Source of the DNA: Capitulum mitella
Lineage: Eukaryota > Arthropoda > Thecostraca > Pollicipedomorpha > Pollicipedidae
Length of the DNA: 64,000 nt
Assembly (NCBI GenBank): GCA_030062745.1
Contig: CP099849.1
Location: forward strand, 6,990,586 to 7,054,585
Direction: 5' to 3'
The notes beneath the pieces were generated by a model. That model was not told the origin of the DNA and did not search any database. It was given only the letters and a program-made list of their open reading frames with translations. This document shows positions 26,295-37,200 of this stretch, in pieces. The position numbers and the translations under genes are program-made. Each line of letters starts with the position of its first letter. The first letter of the stretch is position 1.

Positions 26295-28925
26295 ATACTT
26301 AACGTGTGGGAAGTTAGCAGACGTCCAGCAAGGATTTGGCAAAGATTCGGCAGGGATTAACGGCCACCTTAGATGTCGATGAAATTTGATACACTGGTAG
26401 AACAAGCAATGCTGACTACAAAAATTATCACATTTTTAGTGGGCATCCAATATTATGCCTTAGCAAAAACAAGATATACCCTCAGGCTACAATCGACGAT
26501 CATGAAACGGACCGTCCAAACTATATGAAAGCGCATATCAAATGAAAGATCAATTCGAAAAATTTATTTCTGGTACCAGCTCAGCCAAAACTCTTGCAAT
26601 TTAAAGTCTATATCTAACAAACGATCATTTTCGTCCTAAGAAAAGTAGAGCGATTCACACCCCAAAACAGTCAACACATCATAAGACACACCAAACGAAA
26701 GCTTTCTTAAACCCAAACACAGTGGTTCTTTTAGTCTGAGTGTGGCACCTATAGTTTTTGATCTGTTGCGAAACCAGAATTTTGGGTCAATGGAGGGACC
26801 CCTACGATTTTCTTCAAATTTCGTCAAAAGATGCTAACGGGCGAAAGGAAAAATCTGACTGAAGAAACCCCGGTGGGCATTGATAAACAAGATCAATAAA
26901 AAGGTCCCGAATTTCATCTGCTTGTGTCAAGGGGTCCAAGGTCACCCAGAATCAAGTCCTGTCGAATATCAAACAAAAGCGCCTCACTCCATTGACCCAA
27001 AATTTGGGTTTCTCAGTGGATCAAAAACTATATAAAAAACTATGGATTAAAAACTACAAAAAACTATACTGATACTCAGAATCTGAAGCACTATTGTCTT
27101 TGGGCTTTCAATTACTTTCGTTTTATATGCGACACGACGTGATTCTGGGTAACTTTGACCCTTTGACCCAGTCAGGTGAACTTCAGGACCCCTTTGTTGA
27201 CCCTGCTTAACAATGCCCACCGGAGTTTCTTCAGCAAGATTTTTCCTTTCGTCTGCTGCCATATTTTGACGAAATTTGAAGAAAATCGTAGCGGCCGCCC
27301 CATTGACCCAAAGTTCTGGTTTCCCAGTAGATAAAAAACTAAAGAGGCCACACTGCATTCTGAAGGTACCATTGTATTTGGGCTTTTGGGAGCTTTCGTT
27401 TGATGCGCAACAAGACTTGATTCTCTCTGACCTTGACCCCGTGATCCATTCAGGTCAAATTTCGGACCCTTTTGTTGACCATGTTTATCAATGCACATAG
27501 GAGTTTCTTCAGCCAGATTGTTCCTTTCGTCCGTGAGCATCTTTCGACGAAATTTGAAGAAAATCGTAGTGGCGCCCCACTAACCCAAAAGTTTGGTTTC
27601 TCGAACGATCAAAAACTGTGCACGCCACACTGAATCTCAAAGCACCATTGTGCTTGGGCTTTCGAGAGCTTTCGTTTGATATGCGACACGACTTGATTCT
27701 GGGTGACCTTGACCGCTTTACCCAGCCAGGTCAAATTCGGGACCTTTTTATTGACCTTGTTCATCATTGTCCACCGGGGTTTCTTCAGCCAGATTTTTCG
27801 TTTGTTCTGTTAGCATTTTTTCGGTAAAGTTTGGCGAAAATCGTAGGGGCCACCCCATTGACCCAAGTTTTTGGTTTCTAAATGGAGCAAAAACTGAAGG
27901 GGCCACACTGAATCTGAAAACACCAGTGTCTGTGGGCTTTCGAGAGCTTTTGTTTGACATGCGACAGGGTGATTCTGTGTGACCTTGACCCTGTGATCTA
28001 GTCAGGTCAAATTCGAGACCCCTTTTCCACCTTGTTTATCAGTGTCCACCGGGGTTTCTTCTTCCAGATTTTTCCTGTCGTCTCTTACCATCTTTTGACG
28101 GAATTTAACGAAAATCCTCGGGGCCACCCCATTGACCCAAAATTCTGGTTTCTCAGTAGATCAAAAACTAAAGGGGCTTCAGTGAATCTGAAAGTATGAT
28201 TGTGTTTGGGCTTTCGAGAGCTTTCGTTTGATATGCGTCATGATTTGATTCTAGGCGACCTTGACCCCTTGACCCAGCTAGGCCAAATTCAGAACCTTTT
28301 TATTGATCTTGTTTATCAGTATCCATCGGGGCTTTTTCAGTCCGATCTTTCCTTCCGTCCGTTAGCATCTTTTGACAGAATTTGAAGAAAATCGTAGGGG
28401 CCGCCCTATTGACCCAAAATTCCGGTTTCTCAGTAAACCGAAAACTATAGGTGCCACACTCAGTCCAAAAGCACTGTCTAAAACCCAAATTGTGTTTGGG
28501 TTTTAGAGAGCTTTCGTTTAGTGTGCTTATGACGTGTTGACTGTTTTGGGGTGTGAATTGGTCTACTTTTTCTTCGGGACGAAAGTGATCGTTTGTTAGA
28601 TATAAATTTTAAATTGCAAGAGTTTTGGCTGAGCTGATGCCAGAAATGAGTTTTTTAAATTGAGAGCTTTCATCTGATTTGCGGTTTCATATAGTTTGGA
28701 CGATCCGTTTCATGATCGTCGATTGTACCCTGAGGGCATATCTTTTTGGGGCTTTATAAGGCGTAAATTGGATGCCCACTTAAAATGTGAATATTTTCGT
28801 AATCAGCATTGCTTGTTCTACCACTGTACCAAATTTCATCGAAATCTAAGGGGCCGTTGTTCCCTGCCGAATCTTTGCTAAATCCCTGCTGGACGACTGC
28901 TAACTTCCCGCACGTAAGTACTCAT
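26295..28925. mobile_element. Foldback-type element with ~277-bp tandem units
   Basis: The outer ends are inverted repeats. The left arm (about 26295-26995) is the reverse complement of the right arm (about 28215-28925); both end in ACTTAMGTGYGGGAAGTTAGCAG-like sequence, with shared internal words such as GGATGCCCACTTAAAATGTG and CATGATCGTCGATTGTA. Between them lie direct tandem copies of a ~277-bp unit: the marker TGGGCTTT occurs at 27101, 27379, 27655, 27933 and 28207, with a last variant at 28497. The left arm holds one unit in the opposite direction, meeting the array head to head near 26995-27005. No transposase is visible. Foldback-type and long-TIR non-autonomous DNA transposons have this layout. 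Confidence 0.7.
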
Positions 28926-28981
28926 GACTCAGGCAGTAAGAGAAAGTGTTGACGTTCTATTTACACACTATTTACGACGTA

Positions 28982-29039
28982 CAGTTCTGGCGTTCTTGCG
29001 ACATGCCTGAAGTTAATAACAATCGACATTCGTCACCAG
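28982..29039 (+). repeat. Right flanking direct repeat of the foldback element
   Basis: Diverged direct copy of 26230-26283, with the core CTTGCGACATGCCTGAAGT and a 3-bp insertion. It starts ~57 bp outside the right inverted arm, whereas the left copy ends ~12 bp outside the left arm. Confidence 0.55.
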
Positions 29040-31170
29040 GCAAATACCTATGAGACGGTAAAAGTACGTTGAGGTATGATAACACTACCTAATACCTACT
29101 TTCTGTCTCCCAGGAAACTGGTGTTCCAGTGATGTCTTTGTTTCCTTTTCTTAGTTTTTTGTTTTGCCGTGTGTCGAAAATCCTTTGATCTCATGTTAAT
29201 TGTTCTAAATTTCGGAGCACACCCTCATTCCCAGTTACCTGCCAACCTACCTGACAGGCAGTGTCCATCTCGTGCCATCATAAATGAACAGACTATTGAC
29301 ATGAAGCTGTCCAAAGCTGCTCTCAAAGTGAAGCCTTTATTGCATGTACATGCACAGTTGCTGGTCTTTACATATATTTCATTCTGAGGCACCGAAGCAG
29401 TGGTAAGTTAAACTGATAAAAAGCGGAATCAGACATTTTGCCTTTTGATTCACTTCCGATTCCAGTGTTTCCACGGAATAACCGAATCAATTCCGAATGC
29501 GACTCAACACATCTCCCAAGTGGATCGATTCCGAATCCAGTTCCGGACCAACTGGAAGCAAATCCGGATTCGGCTCCGATTCCTCTGGAATCGAGAAAAA
29601 GTTTGCCTACCTCACGACTTAATCACTGTCAATCGGGAAACAAAATTATGAGGGATGTCCAGTCAGATCAAGAGACGCATGGCTCCAAAAGAGCAAGAAT
29701 ACGGCAATATTTTATGTCTACTTTTAGAGGAGTAGCATACGCAATCTTCCATTCCTGGCGCAAGTGCACATTTGCCAACGCATCCGCGTCAATACCCAGC
29801 ACCTGAAGGCGCGGGCACAGTGGGCCCGACTGCCTAGCAGCAGTCTCGCCTTTTGTCCGTTTTACGACCCATCGATTGCAGAGTCCAGCTGTGACACCTC
29901 CTGCCTCTTGCAGACGGTCCCATGGCGAGGAGCTGTCACCGCCGCCGACCGCTCTCAAACGGATGCCGGTCGCCCCCGGTGCTGTCAGGGTGAGTGCCTG
30001 TTGCCGTGCGCCTCGCCAGGAGGCATTGTTCCGGCTCGGACGATGTCATCGTCGATTGAATCGTGATTATGTTGCTGTCTGGTCTGCTGATTGGGTTCTG
30101 TAAGCAGTGTCTGCGGAATGGTCGTCTCGACATGGACAGGCGTTAGGTATTCATTTGGGCTTATGTGATATTCATTTTCTCAGTTTAACTTTTGTTCTCC
30201 TCCTACTTTACTTCTGCTTCTATAATACTTTCTAATTATTAAAGTCTAAGGACTTAGTGCCAAGGGGGTCTTGATGCTTTAAGCGGTTGGTTATTAATGT
30301 CGCTGAATATGATCGCCACATGTGAAATGAAAATAGCGTTCATCCCATTCGCCATCACCACCCAACTTCATTACAGACAAGGTAATGTGAAAAGCACGCA
30401 AATTATACAATAAAATGATGAAAAGTACGTTTACGCTTCCCTAGTATGCAGTAACTGAAACGACTTGGTTCAGCAACGAGCCTGTCACAATGGAAGAAAC
30501 AATATATTCATTTTCTCCACCAAGTCGTGAAAGAAATGGAAACATTGAAGTGAGTAAATCTGCAACCATGGGTTGACGTGACAACGATAAATAGCATAAT
30601 CTCCGGCACGTTTACAACTGAATGGTGATGAAAAAAGGAAAAAATCATCAGCAATGTTTCTCACATTGCAGTTTTGTAGGCGAAGCGTGTAAACCTAATA
30701 AATTTGAAGCAAAGCCATTCCAATATCATTACCTCACTAGGCACGTATCATATCAAGCACTGTGAGATGAGGACATGAAACGTGACAGTGCACCGCAGGA
30801 TGTGGCGTGGCAACGCTGGTCCTTTCATGCGGGTACCAGGGTCAATGTTATCTATTTGCTTTGACATCCCATGGGAAATCAGTGAAAATTTCGGTTCCTG
30901 GTATTTTTGATTCTTTTCATGCATTCTCAGATTATTGCTCCGAATGTTTCCATCCCATTTATCTTGATCCTATTTCTCCTTTTATCTGTAGTGCTTACTA
31001 TTCCATTTTATTTATTTTCCTTTCACTGATCTTTACAGCACAAGCAATGAACGTGTTCTTGCGTCATCGGCATTGCCACCCACCGACCTGCAGTGTCCTA
31101 TCGATCTGCCTGGCCCTCATCCCCAGAGAGCAGTCTGTCTATTCCGTTACATCCGGCGGCCCAGGCCGCC
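29040..31170. other. No gene seen
   Basis: AT-balanced DNA with a mild GC rise at 29800-30060. The ORFs are short, overlapping and without domains. Confidence 0.4.
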
Positions 31171-31330
31171 AGTCAGCTGACCGGCCTGCCACAGTCAGCT
31201 GACCAGCCTTCCACAGTCAACTCGCCAGCCCGCAAATCAACTGAACAGTCCGCCACAGTTAACTAGCCATCCTGCTAGTCAGCTGACCAACCTGCCGCAG
31301 TCAGCTGACCAACCCACCACATTCAGCTGG
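31171..31330. repeat. 22-bp minisatellite, CAGTCAGCTGACCRRCCTGC
   Basis: About eight head-to-tail copies. The TCAGCTGA (or TCAACT) core starts at 31173, 31195, 31217, 31237, 31259, 31279, 31301 and 31323, mostly 22 bp apart with two 20-bp steps. Many copies contain the palindrome CAGCTG (an E-box). It sits directly against the next CpG islet. Confidence 0.8.
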
Positions 31331-31720
31331 GAAGCCCTCGACAGTGCGGGCCAGCGGCAGTGGGTCGCGGTCGCCGCGCGCTGCCCGCTGCCCTCTGTGG
31401 GTCGCCGCTGCGCGGCCGCCGCCCGCTCTAGGTCGCCGCGCCGCTATTTTTATCGGCGGCGACGCCGAGCGGGCGGCGTCCCAGCGCGTTGACGGCCGGC
31501 CTCGTCGGTGCCGACGATCGGCGGCCGGCGCTCGTCGGCGGCGGACGGCCGGACGCGGTCGTGGCGGGGCCGATCTCCGGCGGTCGCGACAGGTCACGGA
31601 GTACTAGGCGGTGGTGCGCGAAACGCGCATACAATGAGACACGTTGGGCGGCGGTCGAGGAGCGCATCAGGCTGAGAAAGAGAGCCGGGGCGGAGGAAGG
31701 GGAAAGGTCCAGACAGAGGT
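31331..31720. promoter_or_regulatory. CpG-rich islet E
   Basis: Very GC- and CpG-rich, with long open frames on both strands but no domain or phase-consistent exon. Possible regulatory islet. Confidence 0.3.
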
Positions 31721-33839
31721 ACAGGAACGAGTGTCAACGGTGGGAAGGTAAAAGAACTCGACATACAGAAAACAACAGACATTCGAAGAACGACGGAGTA
31801 GAAAAGGTCAGAGCAACGACTTTGAAATTTTTGTGCGGTAAGTCTGGGTCGGGCATTAAAAAGATGACAAAACGTCAGAATTGTACGTTCTGAGTGTCAT
31901 GTCTGAAATGCAGTCGGACATGCCATGCCTACAACAGCAACATTTTTAAAATACATCCATTATCTTTGATGTCCCCGTATCCGAGTTATGTGACAGGCTA
32001 CGACACGTAATATTAACTCGAAATTATTGAGGCAGAATGAAAGTGGTCACATATCAAGACCACTTGACTTAATGATATTGTTTTTCTCAGGCACTTATAG
32101 TGGAATGCAGAGTGTCAGGACTTTTTGAGTAAAATTGTTTCGGAAACCAAATATTTCAGTTCACTGCGAGACAAGTGGCACTGGCATTTAAAGCAAGAGA
32201 AATATGCAAACTTGGAAGACTAGCTAAACGAAATTCATAAACCAGTGACTAAGGCCTAACACCATCACCTCAAACTGATTTTTAAAATAAGTCTGCTCAA
32301 ATTGGATTACTTAACTTAGAAGAACCGAAGTCATTCTACATTTGGTTTAGAGGTAGCCTACGGACTTTTGGACTTTCAGTCACAGAAAACAACTGCTTTC
32401 GGCAGTTGCGCTGCAATGGAGCCTTGAGCTTCAGCAGGTTAAACATCACGTCTAATTTGCATTACATTGTGCAGCATTACTAATACTAGTCCAACCTCCA
32501 AAGAGGGTTCGCGCAATATGAACGGTCTCGGGAACCAGTCACAGTCCTTTCTTACTTCCTAGCAGTTTTTGTCACGTTCTTTAAGGATGATGACTGATTT
32601 GTTGACGCAACTCAAAATGGTTATCGCTGGTCCGTAAGCTTCCATAACGCCATCATTCTGGCCTGAGATAATTTCTTTGCGTAATGCCACAAGACGAAAC
32701 TATGTAGCAGCTCTCATCAATGATTTATTGTGACTAATAACTCTTCGTAACTGAGAAAGAGGGAGAGGGAGAGATGTAAAGAAAGAAAGACAGAAAGAGA
32801 GAGAGAGAAAAAAATGGCAGCCTTTACATGTTTTTGTGTTTTATTTCAAGTAAGCACTTCAAGTTAAGAACAAGAAATTTGCAAAACCTGATGATACAGA
32901 CTGCCCGTTTTCTTTCCTTTTTTGAAAAAAAATCTTTTGTCATGTCAGGTCGCTGGGACTAGAAAAGCTCCCAAGATCATGCGGGGTTCTTGAGACCCCC
33001 AGGGACGGCGAATGGCGATCCGCACCCCGACTGTGCACGGATTGATGCATCTCGAGTTGCAGTGCTAAACATCAAAGAACATGGCCCAGGTTCTGCTGAA
33101 CCAATCCCCGAACGCTCGCTAATTTCGGGAAGCTGCCATTTTGCATGCCAGCTTTTAAGTCCCAAATGAGCTCTAAACCATTTACGCCTTAAAATCACCC
33201 AGCACACGTGTGCAAGCTTTCAGGCAGCCACTCGTGACGGCCTCCTAAACTCCTATCGCAAACCGATGCAAAGCTCACGGACGTTGCGTTTTCCAGGCAG
33301 CGAGGCTGTTCCGAATTTATCCTGATTGGATAGAACGGCTGGCTCCTTTCTGAACGGCAAATTGGTTCTGAAAGGCCGCCGAAAAATGTGTCCTGAGTTT
33401 CAGCATTTATGACGCGTGCTCCCAGATGTGCTGCCTGCTCCGCACGACAAAACTACCCTCACGTCGGCCACTTGACCCACCCGGACGCTTTTGGCATTTG
33501 GTCAGTTTTGATATGTTTCGGAATATGTCTGTCTTCGTCTAGTTCTATTGACATCTATTTGTTGACGCGTTCATTTATATTCAGCCATCGGCAACATAGC
33601 AAATCCGTTACAGATATTCAAAGAAATGCACGATTTACGGTCCGAAAAAAACGACTAAAATATAGACGTGTTTTCGGGCGTAATTTGCTGCTAGTGTGCA
33701 GGGACATCTGACTTTGGCACGATCTGAATGTTTTTGAATGCGTGACACGTGGCTGGTCCTTTTTCCAACATCAGCCTTCCTGGGTCCATTTCAGATGCCT
33801 GCTGTCCCGCGGCGCCTTCTGCTACCAATCTGACGCCAC
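31721..33839. other. No gene seen; purine-rich tract
   Basis: AT-balanced DNA with a GA-rich tract at about 32755-32815. It is presumably 5' flanking sequence of the Ig/FN3 gene. Confidence 0.45.
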
Positions 33840-34103
33840 CCAAAAAAGCCCCGCACGTGCCCGCACGCGCCCGTCTGCCCGGCGTTGTTCCCGCGCGGCG
33901 CGCGCGTCCCGCACTGTCCCGTGTCCCTGCGGTCCCGGCGGCTCGCTTTAAAATAGCCGACCGCGGAAACTTCACATATCGCCGGCCGGGCCAAATATTT
34001 CCACGGCCAGGTTGGCAGCGGCGCGGCGGCGGCGCGGCAGTCGTTGGCGGGCGGTGGGCGCGGCGGTGACGCGGCCCGGGGAGGCTCCCCGCAGGCGCGC
34101 CGC
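33840..34103 (+). promoter_or_regulatory. CpG island upstream of the Ig/FN3 gene start
   Basis: GC-rich, CpG-rich DNA immediately precedes the first coding exon and continues through it to about 34330. No strong TATA box; AAATATTT near 33990 is a weak candidate. The promoter role is inferred from position ahead of a phase-consistent start exon. Confidence 0.45.
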
Positions 34104-34230
34104 ATGGGCAACCAGCAGGGCCGGCCGGGCCGGCCACGCGGCAAGCGCAGCCGCGAGGGCAGCGAGACCGGCCTGGCCGCAGCGCCCGTCGAGAAGCGCC
34201 GGCCGGACGGAGACTGGGAGCTGGAGCGAG
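34104..34230 (+). CDS. Ig/FN3 gene exon 1 (start, basic N-terminus)
   Basis: Encodes 42 residues plus one base, starting MGNQQGRPGRPRGK and ending DGDWELER. Gly2 with a small residue at position 6 weakly resembles an N-myristoylation site, followed by a basic patch that could aid membrane or acidic-partner binding; this is inference only. The donor is GAG|GTGGGT (phase 1), which joins exon 2 to make a Glu codon. The start was chosen because it is the first ATG in frame with the phase-matched donor inside a CpG island. The Kozak context is weak at -3 (C), with G at +4. Confidence 0.6.
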
Positions 34231-37200
34231 GTGGGTCCACGCCGCGGGGAGGCCCCCCTCCCCATCCCCATCTCCGCCGGAGAGGTGTTGTGAGGAGGCC
34301 AACGAGGGGGTTTGGACGCTCGTTGGAGCAGTGACGCCCGTCGGCGGAGGGGCTGCGGGCAGCCTCCGACGCTTGGCGTGGAGTCGGAGCTGGGCGAGAG
34401 CTTAAGCGGGAAACTCGCTTTTGGAGCACGGACGGACAGAAGCGTCACGTTTACTTACTTAATAGTACATCAGATGAAAATTAATTATTTTCTCAGCTCG
34501 GAATCCAAGCAACTCGCTGCTCGTGCAGCGTGTTTCTGGCATTTCGCTTATAGTCTTGCATCTTGCATTCTTCACCATGTGTAGCAGAGATATCGTAATT
34601 TGTACATATGGGACACGTAGCTGTAATGCATGCCTAATCGATGTATGTACTTCTCAGCTAAGACAGCATAGAGCAAACAAATACGCAAAGTAAATGCCAT
34701 TACCGAACGAGTCTGTTTATTTGGATAAGTTGGGTAATTGGCGTGGCATTGTTCTGGCTAATCGACGCCCCGCGCCAGCCGGCGGCGCGCGGGGGGAATC
34801 CAATATGTCAGCCGGCACCCCTAGCCTACATACCGGGCGGGCGCCCCCGCTCTGCCCGCTCCGACGCTCTGCCGCCATTCCGGGCGTCCGCGGCCGACAC
34901 GATGACGTGCGCAGCGGCCGGGTCGCCTCGGGCTATCTCTCTCCGCGGCGAGCCGACGGCGGGGGGCCCGGGGCAGGGGAGGTGACCTGCTTATTCTGAC
35001 GGTGGCAGGCCGGACAGGTCCGCGGACCCCGGCGGCCGGCGCGAGAGCTCGCAGGCGCGGCGGCGAGAGAGCGCAGAGCGAGCTCTCGCCAGGCCGGCGT
35101 TCTCGAGATTGTTGATTCGCGTCGCCGGCTGGCGTCGACGGCTGGAGTGCGCCTCGACAAATTTACACTTGGCGCGCCGCGCGGGCGCCTCCAGCCGGCC
35201 AGGCTGGTCAGCGGACGATTCACGGCGCACGCCCACGATTCCACGGCACTTTCGAACTTCGATGAAGGTAGTCGCTCGACGGCAGCTAGTTGCACGCCAG
35301 GGACACTCGCGGGACTTGAAGCTGCCGGTGGCGGTGTGTTTGGTGTGTCGATCGTCACGGGATGACTGCCCGTGAACCGTCCTTTTCGTGCCAGTCATTC
35401 CAGCAGCTTCATATCAATGGCGTCTCAACTGGAACGAACCTCGAGGACGAGCAAGAAAGGCCGGACAGGTTGTTGATACCTTGTTGGTGATTAACGGCAG
35501 ACCTTCGCAGTCAAGGTTGGGGACTACCGGAGATTACTGGGGGAGTGATTTCAGACCATTTCCCTCCAGTTACTGCCGGATGTTAAAACCTTCGAAAAGT
35601 GTGAAGTACGTGACCTTCCCAAAATCCAGGAACTCCAGCCCTGCAGACAATCACACGCCGGCTGGTGACGACACCACTGCTCCCGGACGACCCACAAGCA
35701 GGGGACGGTCCGCCTGCCACCGGGCAGCCTTCGCCGCCCGGCGACGCCCGGCTCCGACCGCGGCCGACACCTCCCGTCGGCGTCGATATCGTCTCATCGA
35801 CGACGACGGCTGCCATGTGGCGGCCACGTGCCGACGGCCCGAACCGCGGCGCTGGAATGTGGCGAGATCGGGCCGGTCGGAGCCGTGCCGGCTGGCGGCA
35901 GCGGCGCTGATCAGGACTGGATAGCGACCCGCCACCGGGTTCGAGGTGCGGAAGCGATGCAAGCTGAGACCGGATGTCGGCGGTTGGCCAGATGTTGGGC
36001 TCTGAATGGGTGCTGTTAGTTTAATACCGTGAGGTGGATGCCGATTGCTGAATGGAACACGAGGAGTGAACAGACTGAGATACCTTATGGCAACGCCGAA
36101 ATGATGTTGTGTGGCTTCGTCAGCTCCGTGCTGATTGTCACGGTATGAAAAAATTGCCGAGTAATAACTGTTGTAGGGACATTAGCCACAGAGTAAACAC
36201 CGGTTACCTACTGGCGTAAACTGATTGCTGACGCTGACTGTCGGCGGGACACTGGACGATAGCTGGATGCCGGGGACCACCGGATGAGTCCGAAGCAGTG
36301 TTATCGGAGTAGCCAAGCTGGTGCGCAACAGGGCCAGGGGTCAGCTATTCGTGTTTGTTGGTGTGGTCGAGTGGGTGGATGACGTTACTGGCGTGATTGT
36401 CGACATTGCTGACAGCTGTTCCGGTCATGTCGACTAAAGATGAAAGAGCCCTGCTCGTACGGACAGGTGGTAAAAGGATCCTGGTAAATTTATCCGGACG
36501 ATGGAAGAGGCGACCGTATAACCCGACGGCGACAAAGCCGTGGCTGTGTCGACTAGTGATGACAAACTCCTACCACAATGGCGGCTAATGACAAAGACGT
36601 CTGGCTTTCTCCGGCGGCGTTCGCGGGATGGGCTTGTTTCTCCGTACGTCGAGACGCTAACATGCGGTTTTGAAGCACGTTTGCACGTGATGTCAATCAA
36701 GCCGTCCAGCACCAACCGGCCAGGTGGCCAGGGCCTCGTTCCTCGAAACCGTGCTCGCTCCCCGAGCGCTGGAGAGCGTGGGGGGGGGCGAGGGGGCCGA
36801 GGGCGTATGCCCACCTGGTGGGCTGACGCCGCTGGGCTCGGAGGCGGTCTCGGGCCGAGTTCCGGCAGCCTCCTGCGGCGTGTTTACGCCCGTCTCTCAG
36901 AGGGCCCGCTGCGGCTCGGCCTGCCGCCGCCGCCGAGCACGCCGGCGCCGTCTGAAGACCGGGCCGAGCTGCAGACGGCGCGCCACGTGCGCTCCAGCGC
37001 CGCAGAGCGCGGCCGTTTCATCCTGCTGAGGAGAGGCGTTACTTGGTGTCGAGCGCACCAGCGAGTGGTAGAGGGCAATTGGTATGAGGTAAACAATGGG
37101 TATTTTAGCTTTTCCTTTATTTTTATATTTTCCTCTTTTTATTAACAGAACGGTGGATTGGGGTGGATCTTGATTTTCGTCGCCAGCACATTGTTGGCCA

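Noticed and set aside
27047..28488. Similar ~60-120 residue ORFs on both strands
   Set aside because: They are translations of the 277-bp repeat units, with frames differing from unit to unit.
33691..34448. Minus-strand open frames of 203, 212 and 158 residues
   Set aside because: They are antisense to exon 1 of the Ig/FN3 gene and its CpG island, in several frames at once. Treated as shadows.
35921..35955. GGTTCGAG-like tRNA B box
   Set aside because: No A box, acceptor stem or clover-leaf pairing at the required spacing.
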